DNA of 64,000 nucleotides. It comes from Ariolimax columbianus (Eukaryota; Mollusca; Gastropoda; Stylommatophora; Arionidae). This document shows positions 32,320 to 43,519 of this stretch, in pieces. A program made the position numbers and the translations under genes. Position 1 is the stretch's first letter, and each line of letters starts with the position of its first letter. The stretch spans positions 23,304,239 to 23,368,238 of the forward strand of contig JAVGWX010000011.1 in the NCBI GenBank assembly GCA_036924085.1, given 5' to 3'. The notes beneath the pieces were generated by a model. The model made no database searches. It was not told the origin of the DNA and saw only the letters and a program-made list of their open reading frames with translations.

Positions 32320-33200
32320 TGAGTTTTTCATTGAGTCTTTCCTCATAACTGTAATTCTGGAATCTCACTATCAGCTTTGTCGCTCTTTTTTGTATCCTTT
32401 CCAGCATGTTTATATCCCCTCTATGATAAGGACTCTACACCTGTACACAGTACTCCATTCTAGATCTAACTAATGCTTTATACAGTTTGACTATCACTTC
32501 CTTGCTCCTATGTTTAATATTTCTTTTTATCATCCCTAACATTGCATCTGCCTTTTTCACTGCTACCTGAACTTGCTCACTCACCTTATCTGTATAATCT
32601 ATTATAACCCCTAGGTCCCTTTCGTTATCTATCTTTCTAATATTGTTCTATTTCATTCTGTAATTATGTTACATATTGGATCTACCCATGTGGATGACTG
32701 TACATTTATCTACATTAAACTCCATTTGCCAGCTTACAGACCATTCTTGAATTTTATCTAAAACCGACCTCAATATATCCACTTCTGCTTTAGATGAGAC
32801 ACTACTGCACAGTTTTGTGTCATCAGCAAATTTTGCAATCATGGATCCCATATCAATGTCCAAATCGTTTATATATATCAAGAACAAAATTGGTCCCAAA
32901 AGCGAGCTTTTTGTGCCCTGTACCACTTCACTTTTCACTTCACTCCCCTCAGAGTACTCCTTATTTATGTCCACACTCTGACTTATTCCAGTTAACCAAC
33001 TTTCAATCCATTTGGCAACCTCCCAACCTATTCCATGTGATTTTAACTTTTGAAATAATCTTTGATGAGGTACTCTATCAAAGGCCTTTGCAAAGTCTAG
33101 ATAAATAACATCCACTGGTTTCCCTTTATCTATAATTTTAGTAACCTCCTCCATGAATTCTAATAGATTTGTTTCATTTAAACACGCCTCATATTTCTCA
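32320..33200 (-). mobile_element. CR1-like LINE fragment with RT palm
   Basis: The longest RT of this family here: minus-strand 32669-33154 is open for 161 codons with VDVIYLDFAKAFDRVPHQRL (motif A), SSLLGPILFLIYINDLD (motif B region), AKFADDTKL (catalytic box) and 'WSVSWQMEFNVDKCTVIHMG'. The downstream C-terminal part (32320-32660) is frame-broken. The extreme 3' tail is absent. CR1/jockey-group assignment is from motif style (FAKAFDRVPH, FADDTKL). Confidence 0.85.
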
Positions 33201-33294
33201 TTATGAGAACTGTAGAGATCAATCTTTGATCATTTTTGTTATTTTCCAAATAACAAGAAAATAATATATGGAAAGTAACAAGAAGAACACTCAC

Positions 33295-33404
33295 AAGCAG
33301 CAGGTACTCCAAACAAAATGGGGAAGCTGTTAGATGCACATAGGAAACTCCATGCCCTTTCCATCAGCTTTGTTTTCACAAGTTCATAGACATACGTCTT
33401 TAGG
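33295..33404 (-). CDS. SLC16-like transporter exon (TM10-11)
   Basis: Preceded by a clear acceptor (ttgctctttcctcttag) and followed by donor gtgagt. Encodes LKTYVYELVKTKLMERAWSF and then LCASNSFPILFGVPAA, ending one base into the next codon. The pattern 'SLKxYVxE..ERAWSF..S.. PI..GVP' is characteristic of helices 10-11 in animal monocarboxylate-type transporters. Phase 2 in, phase 1 out; it joins precisely with both neighbouring exons. Confidence 0.85.
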
Positions 33405-33534
33405 CTAAGAGGAAAGAGCAACATATTACCATGGTTACTACTGACAACATAACATCCATAATTTTTTACTATTGTCATTGCTGTCACCAACAATAAAAAC
33501 AAATTTGAAACATGTGATAATGTCATTTAATTGA

Positions 33535-33822
33535 CTTTTTACAAGGACATAAACTTTAGGGACCAGCCTGTGCCTCTCTCTTTTGCCTTATATCACCCAG
33601 GGGTGCATAGGCCATCAACCAACCCTCACCAAGCAGCTCTGTTCTGTGCAATCTTTTCCACTTCCTTCGAGCTTTTTCCTGTTTTCTTTACTTCCGCCTC
33701 CAGATCTCATCTCCATGTATTCCTTGGTCTGCTTTACCTCAAGGACTGCAACAATTATAGGTCACTAACGCTGTTCCGGGCTTAGAAGTGGGAGATTCAC
33801 ATGAATGCAGAAGAAGAAGAAC
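33535..33822 (-). pseudogene. LINE C-terminal fragment and SINE-E tail
   Basis: Minus strand of 33535-33765 resembles the last 60-70 residues of a LINE ORF2 ('ARRKWKRLHRTELLGEGWLM', AYAPLGDIRQK). 33775-33822 on the plus strand is the terminal 'gcttagaagtgggagattc' of SINE-E with its agaagaagaag tail. Short and degenerate. Confidence 0.5.
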
Positions 33823-34195
33823 AGTTATGGTAAAAGACTCAGAAAAACCAGCCTAAAGTGTCTAAAAATTATAAGAATTCGAAGTGACAATACAGGTTTA
33901 TAAGATAATCAAAGGAATGGATAAATTAGACTATAACAAGTTTTTCCAAATACAACCACCTACAAGAACAAGAGGGCATAGCTACAAATTAACTTAAGTA
34001 AGGTCCAGAGTAGATATTATAAATATTTTTTAGTCAAAGAGTGGCGAATGCTTGGAATGCATTGCCACAAGAAGTAGTGGAGGCAAAGACAATCACTGCA
34101 TTTAAAAATAGATTGAATGAGCATAGATTTTACAGTAAGAAAATGTAAATAAAACTGGTTGTACACAGACTATATTAAGACGTTAAGTTAAGTAT
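33822..34195 (+). mobile_element. CR1-like LINE 3' end
   Basis: Contains the C-terminal coding part ('GEW..AWNALPQEVVEAKTI'-like, frame-broken) and 3' end 'attaagacgttaagttaag' at 34171-34190. It lies in a transporter intron, antisense to the gene. Confidence 0.8.
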
Positions 34196-35035
34196 AGACC
34201 AACAAATAAGGACATTACAAAGTCAATAACCATAGAAACAGGTAAGGCGCTGAAAAATAATACAGCTTCAGGGGAAATTGTGTCCATTTTTTAGTGTGGT
34301 CTCATAAAGGTTAATACACACAATTCAGTAGTGACTTCAAGTTGACATAGCAACTTGATATAATTTGCGTTGATCGCTACGACTTTGTATCTTTGAGAGT
34401 TTTAAAAAACGAACTAGCATTTGAATCGTTGGCAGCATTATGATAATAATAATATAATATTCACTTAACCTTTTTCCGTGCCATTGCCGAGAACTTGCAA
34501 CCCCCTTGTAACACACCATGGTCGAAATTCTGCGACAACTCTAGGGTCATCGCATTATCGTATACAAACTACCGGGTTAATGCCATCAAAACGGCTGAAC
34601 ATTCTGCTCTTTTGATTGTAGAAAGTTCCAACTTCCGTCATGTACGGTTAGATGAAAATAATGGCCATTTAAAAATTAGTTTTAGATTTTTTAAAAGTTT
34701 TTCTTCTGATTTTCACTTGGATTTGAAGATTCACCCATTATTGAGAATGGGGGAGTTGTTTCTGCAACAGATTTTTCTCAGATAGATCTATTGAGTTTGT
34801 CAAAAACAACAGCGAAGAATTGGACAACGATGTTTAAAGAACGACGTGAGTTAATAAAAGATTTTCTGAGACCAGGTCTGGTGCATATTGTTGCGTTAAC
34901 TCACGCCACTTCGCAGAGACCCCCAGTCCAAATTGAATCAACGACATGTTTCTGTGAACACAAGTGTAAGTCGTTAACTAGTGTGAGTTCCAGGCAAATT
35001 CGTGGTCTGACAGCATCCATAATGAACTAAAAGAG
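34195..35035. repeat. Dispersed repeat-M, copy 1 (unclassified)
   Basis: 34195-34325 (agaccaacaaataaggacat .. gctgaaaaataatacagctt) recurs at 39065-39135 plus 39450-39530. 34700-34800 (agatagatctattgagtttg) has a relative at 38790-38850 and a faint one at 4380-4435 inside the hAT. Probably a DNA transposon remnant, but no transposase was recognised. 35035-35330 is unassigned. Confidence 0.4.
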
Positions 35036-35334
35036 TAGACCAATGTAGACTTGCAGCCGGTTACAGCACTATCTTAACTCTCCCCTGGAGCACAAACAGT
35101 GTTGTTGCAGATGTTGAGAGATACAAACAGACCAACGATCCACAACATCTAATGTATGGACACCAATTGCAGAAAGAAATCTTACGTCTAGACAGAGTTT
35201 CCTACAAACAGTACAACCTTTTAAGGGAGAAATAACATGACTAACGGAGAATTGAGACGCTAGTCCAGCGAGGCACTGACCAGAACATTGCGTGAGGGTC
35301 AGGTACAATACACTTACCAAGACCACAATTTCTC

Positions 35335-35590
35335 TTCCATGTAGCGTTTCCTGGAAACAGGCTGTTTTCAAGGCAGCCTGGCTGACAAGATGTGGATCAA
35401 TGTGATCCCTGTAGTAGTGAGCATCATGTAGATGAAGCCAAGCATAGCACAACTGTCTGGAGGACTGTGGCCCACCTTCATCAGCATGCTCGGGATGTGA
35501 GGAAAACTAGTACAACCTGCCACTTTATGTTCCTTTTAGCGTGCACAAAAGGGTAAACTTACTCATTGTGGGAATTAAAAAGCAACAACA
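35335..35590 (+). mobile_element. Repeat-D copy
   Basis: Core 'gtagtagtgagcatcatgta' and 'gatgaagccaagcatagcac', ending 'attaaaaagcaacaacaaga'. Truncated at its distal (left) side. Confidence 0.75.
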
Positions 35591-35599
35591 AGAACGCAG

Positions 35600-35935
35600 C
35601 TAACAACAGACCCCCATGGAAACAGCTGCAAGATGTTGTACCAGAAGCACACCTACCAATTCCACTACAATGAACCTTAAATAGACTTCGGTCTGACATC
35701 ACTTAATGCAGAAAAATACATGATCAGGTGGGGATACAACGACCATAATATCTGTACATGCAATGCTGTCCAGGACCAGAAACACCTCAGGACCTGCCTA
35801 AATCTACTAATCTAAATCCATCTACACATGTATGGTGGATGGCCTGCTGAAGGGTAACGATAAAGTGATCAGTGTGGCAAAACACTGGACCTCTCTCACA
35901 TGACATGGTGCTTTGGACACGGAAAGTAAAGTAAG
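35600..35935 (+). pseudogene. LINE C-terminal fragment, relative of 15.8-16.3 kb
   Basis: Degenerate sequence sharing order and ending (gctttggacacggaaagtaa) with 15855-16270. Recognisable pieces include LNRLRSDIT and LLKGNDKVISVAKHW. Several frameshifts. Confidence 0.5.
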
Positions 35936-36355
35936 TACTTCTGGAAAATGATTTGTCAACACATCCCAACTCTCGCATTGTCCAGGTTTAAAGATCTAAC
36001 CTACCCTTATACTGATCAGTTCCAAATATGGACTGGCCTGCAGCTTCGAGTATCTGACCTTGAGTGGCCATGCTAAAAACAAAAATCGTACTGTATAGTA
36101 TCCTTTTTTTTTTAATGTTTGCCTTATTTTTAAAATCCCCACAGATTGAGGTGTGCAAATTTCACGTTGCGTTGCTAGAGCTCACCGTTTTTGCACGTCG
36201 GACAAACAAATACATTAATTTTTGTTTCATATTTATGATTGTATTTAGCATGTTAATATTTCACCTACAGTAACATTAGCATTTAACCCATAGAAATGTT
36301 AATATTTTACCAACACCAATGTCAAATTTCAGCTATATTAACCTAAATGGTTCAC

Positions 36356-36487
36356 CTGTAGTAATAGCTCCCGCAGCAAATGCCGAAAGCCCAAGCATAC
36401 AATGCATGTGAACTTTCATCACTCGCAAGAATGAGAAGCAGAGTGAAGAGGCCACACAGTATGGCTGATGTCTGACATAGGTGACGC
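36356..36487 (-). CDS. SLC16-like transporter exon (TM9-10)
   Basis: Bounded by acceptor ctatttgcag and donor gtgaac. Encodes [20 protein letters not shown], then [14 protein letters not shown] and GICCGSYYY. Two hydrophobic helices are linked by a short acidic loop. The 'G.. G.Y.YSLK' junction with the next exon is typical of SLC16 helix 10. Phase 2 on both sides, 132 bp. The donor is GT followed by gaac, weaker than the others, yet frame and homology support it. Confidence 0.85.
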
Positions 36488-36640
36488 CTGCAAATAGAAA
36501 ATAGTTAATCTTCTGTCTCTTATTGAAGAATAATTCCTGTTATAATATACAATACAACATAAACATTAACAAATGACTGTTTTTTAATCATTTAATTAAA
36601 AACTATTACCATCTGTAAATAAGACACAAATACACGCAAA

Positions 36641-36895
36641 GGGGATGGTGTGGGCTATTGGTTAAGTGACATGGCTCACAATCTGAAAGTGTTGGGTTCG
36701 CTCCCCATCACAGCACTGGCCGTTACCCCGGGGAAGCTAACCCTTAGAAAATGCAGGAGAAAGCTAACCCTTACATAAAATGCATGCAGAAGTCGGATGC
36801 ACTGGGCCGACAGGCGCGAAATAAAAACATAGGGCAATAGAGAAATGAGGAATAGAGAAATAAGGTGAACGCCCCAAAAAAAACCAACAAAACAG
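36641..36895 (+). mobile_element. SINE-B copy 3
   Basis: Starts 'ggggatggtgtgggctattg', then 'gttaagtgacatggctcac' and 'gttgggttcgctccccat'. Carries an internal partial duplication of the 'agaaagctaacccttaca' block. Flanks aatacacgcaaa and aatacatgccaaa look like a diverged duplication. Inside a transporter intron, antisense to the gene. Confidence 0.85.
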
Positions 36896-37549
36896 AAAAA
36901 AAATACATGCCAAATTAATAAATGTTGACCTATCCATATCTATTAAAGTTTTTGTGGATTAGAGTTTCTACAGAATGATGTATCCAGCCCCATCCTATAT
37001 TGACCAATAAGAGTACTGGTTATAGGGTAGCTATGTTGAATCCCAGGGAATGAGAGAGCTGATCCCCTGTTAAAAGCAGGTGGTAGCATGGAGCAATTTT
37101 CATAAATAACTAAGTGTAAATTAGAGCAAGGTAGACCTGTAGCATGTCAGGCATCATCTATGCCGCTCCGCTAACCACATAACCAAGATCTGATGTTATA
37201 GCTACAGTCTCCTTTTTGCGATATATTCTCTGACATAATCAAGTGCATCACTGGAACTCGTCTGATGGTGTAAACATCAAAGATGTGATCACAAGGAGAA
37301 GAAGACATGAGGTTAGCAGCCTCATCCTGTAAAACACAGTGCTACAGAAATGACAACTGCAGCAGTACATAGTTCCTTAACACATTCTTCTTTGTGTAAG
37401 AAGTTATCTCCAGGTATGGACCTCTACTTCATAAGGAGCCACAAGGAGAAGAAGAAATAAGAAATAGACATATTTTTTCCACATGTTATTATTATGGATC
37501 CAGCAACAAAATCCTGATATCTTCTTTGTACACTGTCAGACGTCAACTT

Positions 37550-38100
37550 GAATTTGTTCGAAGAAAGCAGCGATCATCCTGAGGCTGTCGACACTGCCAT
37601 AGAGCTTGTCTAGTGTTTTGCTTTGGTGATGGCCACATGTGCTTTCTCTAGTCCTCGTATGTCGGGCACTTTTGTAGCAAATATTCAGGGGTCATTTTCC
37701 CAGTACCACAGGAGCGTTCGTCAGTAGCACCTATCTTCAGTTTATTGAATAGATGGTGCCTCAGTCTGTTGAAGCCTGTGCGGAGTCTGAAGATCATCAC
37801 CTGCTCTCTTCTGTTCAACTGGTAGTAAGCATTATTTTTTTGTGTAGCCGGTGTGCTCTGTTTCCCATTTGTCCATGTATCTGGCCCTAAAAAACTTGTG
37901 GACTCTTCGTAGGTCACACTAGAATCTGGTTGTGATAACCTTCCACCTTCTTTTGCCAGTCTGTCTGCCTCCTCATTGCCTTGAATTTTACAGTGGGATG
38001 GAACCCACTGTACAACGACTCTTCTTAGTGTGGCATAATTGACAGAGTACCGATCTTAAATCAGCTAGTTCTGTATTTTTCTGTAAAAAAGACTACTTGT
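37550..38100 (-). pseudogene. LINE-A C-terminal fragment
   Basis: Minus strand: 'NNAYYQLNRREQVMIFRLRT' then LRHHLFNKLKIGATDE, and CGTGKMTPEYLLQKCP, nearly colinear with 62.4-62.7 kb. The first Cys-x-Cys reads S-C and the His reads Y, so the zinc motif is damaged. RNase H remnants extend to about 38090, where the fragment is truncated. 36895-37550 before it has only the 37105-37200 relative of the 0.7 kb dispersed repeat. Confidence 0.8.
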
Positions 38101-38341
38101 CTTACATTGCTTTCACCTGTCAAAATCCTGATAAAAGAACAACCTCTGTAGCCTGCTACCAAAGACAATTCGACATGAGTGAAGAACTCAGGGCGAGTAG
38201 CTGAAAAAAGATCAGCAATAACAATGAAGAATAGAATGCCTACTGCAGTTGGGCTTGTATCAAAAGAAAGAACAACTGTTTGCTCTTTCAGTAGTTCTTC
38301 TTTCTTCTCGGTGTTTGTCCTGCTTCTGCCTTCCTTTCCAA

Positions 38342-38688
38342 TTTGGATTGCCTTCGTTCGTTCTCAATCTCCCGCTACCAAACCCTGACACTGGCCTAAG
38401 TAGCAGAATGTAGTCCAGATAATGGAATGCGTTGTGTCGTAGTTTACAGCTCGACTGCGATATTTGCATCTTTCGGTCCAACACATCCGACTTCAGCAAT
38501 AATTTTTTGAGTACCGGGTTAGCATTCCCTCTTCGATCCCGTCTTCTTAGCCAGTCTGCTCTATTGCAGCCTGTTATCCAGGACCACCGCATCGATGTGT
38601 AAAAGGGTATTGGCAGCTCTGGTTCACTGGCCATGACGCTAGCAGTCAGCTATGGGTCGCTGACCACTGCAGTTCATGCACTACCTTT
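38342..38688 (-). mobile_element. SINE-E copy
   Basis: From 'cgttcgttctcaatctcccg' to 'cactgcagttcatgcactac'. Mildly diverged. The neighbouring 38690-39135 contains repeat-M copy 2. Confidence 0.85.
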
Positions 38689-38689
38689 C

Positions 38690-39535
38690 CAATTTGAACC
38701 GAGAATGTGCTTGTAGATTTAACCAAATTAATTTTGGAACAATATATTCTATTTCTTAATTGGATTGGAAGATTATCCAATTATTGAGGGTGATGAAGTT
38801 AAGTTGTTTTTCTGAGGTAGATCTGTTTAGTTTGTTTATGTAGATGTAATAAATATGTTTGTAGTGGAAACTAACATATATGCCGAACACTATCTATCCT
38901 CTGTGACAATTTTAAAAATCGACTGGACACTCAACACACACAGAAATAGACGAATCCAAATGTTTTATGCTGTTTTTTTCAACGTTTTCACCTTTATCTT
39001 CTTGGATCTCAGAAACTAACACACACACAAAAATTTATGTCTCTACACACACAAAAATTATATCTATAGACCAACAAATAAAAAAAGTTACTGGCTCTCA
39101 AAGTCAACAACCATAGTAAAACTAGGATTATTTGGAATCCTGGTATTCAAACATGCATATTTAATGTCAGGTAGCCGAAGGCTTCGGCTATGTGTAGTAG
39201 TTATTTTAGAACTTCATGCGGCTTACTAGGCCTGGTGGAAGGTACAACTAATTTGGGAAGGTTTTTACTTTGAATTTTGTCTGGGCAGCTCCTATTAAGC
39301 CTACTCTTTTCAATTTCTAACAGCCAAGAGATTTTTAACGTGCTTGACAATGAACAGGGGAGTCCAATATCACTACCCAAAGATCAGGGGAATTTTTACC
39401 ATAAGGTCCACGCGAAAAAATCCAGAGACCACCGAGAACCAGAGACATGCTGAAAAATAATGCAGCTGCAGGGGAAATTGCGTGAATTTTTAGTGCGGGT
39501 TTGATAAGGTTAAAACAATAAACAGGAAACAGTTC
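38690..39535. repeat. Repeat-M copy 2, interrupted by SINE-L
   Basis: 38790-38850 and 39065-39135 match parts of 34.2-34.8 kb. The sequence resumes at 39445-39535 (gctgaaaaataatgcagctg) after the SINE-L insertion. Not classifiable. Confidence 0.45.
39130..39445 (-). mobile_element. SINE-L copy 2
   Basis: Shares 'cctggtattcaaacatgcat', 'gattttt aacgtgcttgac' and 'gggagtccaatatcactacc' with the 10.5 kb copy. The tRNA-like head is lost, ending at 'tccagagaccaccgag'. It ends about 100 bp from the transporter exon at 39546. Confidence 0.8.
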
Positions 39536-39545
39536 AATCACTTAC

Positions 39546-39685
39546 CTAGATATGTAACATTCGCTGCTGTTTCTTATAGTTATATAGCCCAGACCAATAC
39601 ATCCCACGACAAACCCTAGACCTAGATAGACGCTCAACAAGAACAGACGAGTTGGTTCTTCATTGTTCTCTTTAGCTGTTCTTAC
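39546..39685 (-). CDS. SLC16-like transporter exon (TM8)
   Basis: Acceptor tcatccctag and donor gtaagtga frame a 140 bp exon. Encodes VRTAKENNEEPTRLFLLSVY, LGLGFVVGCIGLGYITI and RNSSECYIS, with one extended hydrophobic helix. The 'RNSSECYISR' type ending is distinctive for this transporter group. Starts in phase 0 and ends in phase 2, matching both neighbours. Confidence 0.87.
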
Positions 39686-39935
39686 CTAGGGATGAAAAAT
39701 GATTTGGATGATAATAAGAAAAAAGTTCTGCAGGTAAGATATGGAGTTAATGAGAAGGGTCGGTGTGGAGAAAAACAGAGAAGAAATAGACACACAAATT
39801 GTGATGGGTTGTAAGAGAGAATCAATCAAATGAAAAATGATGATGAAGACAATCATAATTAGTAAATGAGAGAGAGAAATAAGAGAGGAGAAATAAACAA
39901 GCAAATGATGGAAAACGAATTAAATAACATAAATC

Positions 39936-40157
39936 TTGACAGTAATCTGTCGGTACTAGCGGCATGCAGTAATTGACAGTAATCTGTCGGTACTAGCGGC
40001 ATGCAGTAATTGACAGTAATCTGTCGGTACTAGCGGCATGCAGTAATTGACAGTAATCTGTCGGTACTAGCGGCATGCAGTAATTGACAGTAATCTGTCG
40101 GTACTAGCGGCATGCAGTAATTGACAGTAATCTGTCGGTACTAGCGGCATGCAGTAG
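39936..40157. repeat. 37 bp x6 tandem repeat with internal palindrome
   Basis: Six near-identical units of ttgacagtaatctgtcggta plus ctagcggcatgcagtaa. Each holds gacagtaatctgtc, a perfect 5 bp-arm inverted repeat around taat, and the palindrome gcatgc. In a transporter intron. Confidence 0.95.
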
Positions 40158-40267
40158 TTTTGTTCTCCCAATCAACACGAAGAAAACTGAGGTAGTTGCT
40201 TTCCTTGTGTGTGGGGCATTGTGTCAGACATTATATTTTGAATGTTCAATCACATGAATTGACTTTT

Positions 40268-40665
40268 CTTCTTCTTCTTCTTCGTTCGTTCTCAATCTCC
40301 CACTACCAAACCCTGAAAGGGTAAGTAGCAGAATGTAGTCCAGAGAACGGAATGCGTTGTGTCGTAGTTTACAGCTTGATTACGATATTTGCACCTTTTG
40401 GTCCAACACTCCGACTGCAGCAAGCATTTTTTGAGTACCAGGTTAGCATTCCCTCTTCGATCCCTTCTCCTTAGCCAGTCTGCCCTGCTGCAGCCTGTTA
40501 TCCAGGATCACCGCGTGGAGGTGTAGAAGGGTCTTGGCAGCTATGGTTCGCTGGCCCTGATGCTGGCAGTCAGCTATGATTCGCTGGCCCTGATGCTAGC
40601 AGTCAGCTATGGGTCGCTGACCACTGCAGCTCATGTGCTGCTCAGCATCTTGATCCCGAATTGAC
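40268..40665 (-). mobile_element. SINE-E copy with clear (GAA)n tail
   Basis: The complement of the tail (cttcttcttcttcttcgttc) directly adjoins 'gttctcaatctcccactacc', so this copy shows the 3' end well. The distal part has a short tandem duplication of 'gctggccctgatgctggcag' (40550-40605). Confidence 0.9.
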
Positions 40666-40677
40666 TTTTCATTCTCC

Positions 40678-41255
40678 CTCAACATGATTAAAAGAAACAT
40701 TACCCATAGGAGCAAGGAAGTGTTAGTCAAACTATATAAATCATTGGTGAGACCTGAATTGAAGTACTGTGTTCAGATGTGGAGTTATTATCATAGAGTG
40801 GATATAGACAAGCTAGAAAAGATACAACAAAGAAGAGCTACAAAAATGATTGTTGGTTTTCAGAATTAGTTATGAGGAGAGAATTAGAAAAAGTTATCTG
40901 CAGTGTCTAGAACAGTGAAAAATTTGTGGTGACTTAATACAAGTTTATAAATTAATAAATGGAAAGGATCAATTAGACTACCAAGTTTTTTTCAAAGTTC
41001 AACCGGCTACAAGAACAAGAGGGCACATCTTCAAACGTCCAGATTAGATATTAGGAAATATTTTGTTTAGTCAAAGAGTGGTGAATGCTTGGAATGCATT
41101 GCCACATGATGTGGTGGAGGCTGGGTCAGTTAATGCATTCAAAAATAGATTTGATGATCACAGTCATTTTTAGTATTGGTGGAGTGGAATAAACTAGTTG
41201 CATACACACTGTAGAGCCTTCTAAATCAGTATAATGAAATTAAGTTAATTTAAGA
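40678..41255 (+). mobile_element. CR1-like LINE 3' region
   Basis: Coding remnant 'LYKSLVRPELKYCVQMWS' and 'KIQQRRATKMIVGFQN' (40684-40869), then a non-coding 3' part ending 'gaaattaagttaatttaag'. Frame-broken. Confidence 0.85.
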
Positions 41256-41459
41256 CCTCCATATTGCGTGTTTCCAGACGGTTTGAGCAGATCATCAGGT
41301 AGTCTGAGTCTTATGTTGCTTGCTCAGTATCCGTCTATGCTGGTTGAAATCAACAAAAGGGCTGTTCTATGATCTATAATGCGTCACTAGTGAAAGGATT
41401 GGCCAACTGAAAAATCGTTTGAAAGGCTACCCAATTGCTGTGTTAATTACAATCAACTT

Positions 41460-41905
41460 GGTAGCTCATATGGGTACTGTTTCAGCCTGTTCTTGGGAAA
41501 GTGTACAGTGAATCAAACATTGTTGTACAGAACCAGTATGACTGCGCGAACATTTCAATTGTCCGCTGGTCTCTTTGGGACAAAACTTCATGACTGGAAT
41601 GAGAAACTGGTTGTCTACAGACTCTGCAGAGTCTTCTGGGGGTTGGCTGTGGTTGAGAGGTCTGGCACTCACCTTCTGTAAGTTTTCAAGTGACCCTTAT
41701 TCTCAAGGGAGGTGAGACCAGAGTGCCTACATCCTAAGTTACCTCCAGTCATCTCTACTTATGTCTTGCCACTGGTAGCATGGGACTAGAGAGTGAGGTT
41801 GAGTGAGAGTGAGGCACAGTTTCTTCCACACTTTAATCCAAATACAGCGCGTCACATCATCAAGATAAAGCCGTCGGATGATGCCACCATCACCGCTTGC
41901 AAAAG
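41460..41905 (+). repeat. Dispersed repeat-N copy (inverse copy at 48.19-48.56 kb)
   Basis: Contains 'gtctacagactctgcagagt' and 'gggaggtgagaccagagtgc', and then 'cactttaatccaaatacagc'. It is matched in reverse at 48185-48560. It shares the 'cagactctgcagagtcttct' motif with CR1-like 3' ends, so it may be an allied LINE tail. Confidence 0.5.
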
Positions 41906-42084
41906 GCAACTAACTAACTGTACAACATCAACATCTCCAAGCAGTCAATAGCTTCACCTAACTAGGCAGTAATCTCACCAGACAAGTGTATATTGACTTT
42001 GAAATCAACAACAGAATTGCAAAGACATGTTCTGCGTTTGGAAGGCTGCAAATAAATGTTTGGAACCTACAAGGCAGCAGTATT

Positions 42085-42460
42085 GTCACCAAAGTTGTTG
42101 TTGTTGTTTGTGAATGCCCACAATGAGTAGGTTACTCTTTTATGCACCCTAAAAAGGACGTTAAGTGGCAGGTTGCAGTAGCTTTCCTCACATCCCGAAA
42201 GTGCTGATGAAAGTCGACCGGAGTCCTCTAGGTGGTTGTGCTATGCTTGACTTCATCTGCGTGTCGCTCACTACTAGTTGGATCACGCTGATCCCTCACC
42301 TTGATAGCCAGGTTGCCATGAAAATAGCCCGTTTCCAGGGAGGGCTACTAGGAAGCCGAGGTGAGGGTCGTGGCCAGTATATTTTGTCTGACCTCGACTA
42401 ACATGTCTGATCAGTATATTTTGCCTGACCAGACATTAGTCTTCCTCCCCCATCACCAAG
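42085..42460 (-). mobile_element. Repeat-D copy inside LINE-C
   Basis: Starts with the tail complement (gttgttgttgtttgtgaatg), passes the core, and ends 'accagacattagtcttcctc'. Flanks tcaccaaag and tcaccaagg look like its target duplication. Confidence 0.85.
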
Positions 42461-42736
42461 GTAAAAGTCTAACATGCTGTAGGGCTAACCACTCTCCTGC
42501 ATGCCTGTGAAACATGGACAGTGTATGGACATGCTAGATGGCTAAATCATTTCCAAATGAACTGTCTCTCTAGGCTTCTCAGGATCAGCTGACTGGACAA
42601 AGTACCTAACCCTAAAATTCTTAACAAGACAGCCATGTTGACCATCCATAAACTTCTGCAAATTGCTATGGTACAATGAATAGGACATGTGCACTTGCCT
42701 AATGAGCACCTCCTCAATCAGCTGCGATACATTGAG

Positions 42737-42988
42737 TTTTTTTTTTCCTTTTTCTTTTTCGTTCGTCTTATTTGCCTAAGGCGGTGTGCGTTGCATTATG
42801 TTTTTATTTTGCGCCTGTCAGCCCAGTACATCCGACTTCGGCATACATTTTATGTAAGGGTCTGCTTCCTCCTGCATTTTCTAAGAGTTTGCTTCCCCGG
42901 GATAATTGCAGGTACTGTGGTGCGGAGCAAAACCAACACCTTCGGATCGTGAGTCATGTCACTTAACCCCTAGCCCACGCCTTCCCCT
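42737..42988 (-). mobile_element. SINE-B copy 4 with 10 bp TSD
   Basis: T-rich tail complement at 42736-42760. The head ends at 'cctagcccacgccttcccc'. The duplication atacattgag lies at 42727-42736 and 42989-42998, inside LINE-C coding sequence. Confidence 0.9.
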
Positions 42989-43519
42989 ATACATTGAGCT
43001 CAGAACAGCGAAACACCCAGGGAGACAGAAGAAATGCTACAGACTCCTTAATTAGATATCTGAAAGGCTTCAACATTGATGTCACCTTCTGGGAGATGCA
43101 TGTACAGAATGTACCTCCGCATTTATCACCTTGTGTCTCCATGAGAGGCGCTGAGCCTATGCTCTTGTTTGTCCACGTTTCGCTGCCACATAGAAGCATA
43201 CCGACGACACAGGCATTGTAAACCATGGCCGTTATCTTGGCTGTAAGTGTGGGGTTTTCCCAGACACCTGCTGTGAAACGAAAAAATATGACAGCAGCCC
43301 CTGTCAATGCAATTGCCTATTTCGGGGTCTAGGGAGAGCTTATCATTGATGAGGGACCCCAGGTAAGTGAACAGGCCCACAACTGCCAGTTCGTAGTTGT
43401 CGATAGTGATGGTTGGGTTGGTATTTACATCTTGTCCCAGCACATTTGCTTTATTCAGACATTAAGAACTGATAATCCCTAAATCAAAAATAAAAATGCT
43501 CCAAAAAATGTAAACTTAC

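Larger units (their letters stand above)
41925..43120 (+). pseudogene. LINE-C RT thumb/C-terminus, split by repeat-D and SINE-B
   Basis: 41925-42080 matches the thumb fragment at 1.3 kb. After repeat-D it continues at 42470 with 'LTTLLHACETWTVYGRHARW', 'KTAMLTIHKLLQIAMVQWIG' and 'LLNQLRYIE', the usual 'YACETW..RH..KL..F' C-terminal RT region. After SINE-B it resumes with 'KHPGRQKKCYRL'. Stops and frameshifts are present. Confidence 0.7.

Noticed and set aside
39936..40157. CRISPR-like array of short repeats
   Set aside because: Units are direct tandem copies without distinct spacers, in a eukaryotic intron.
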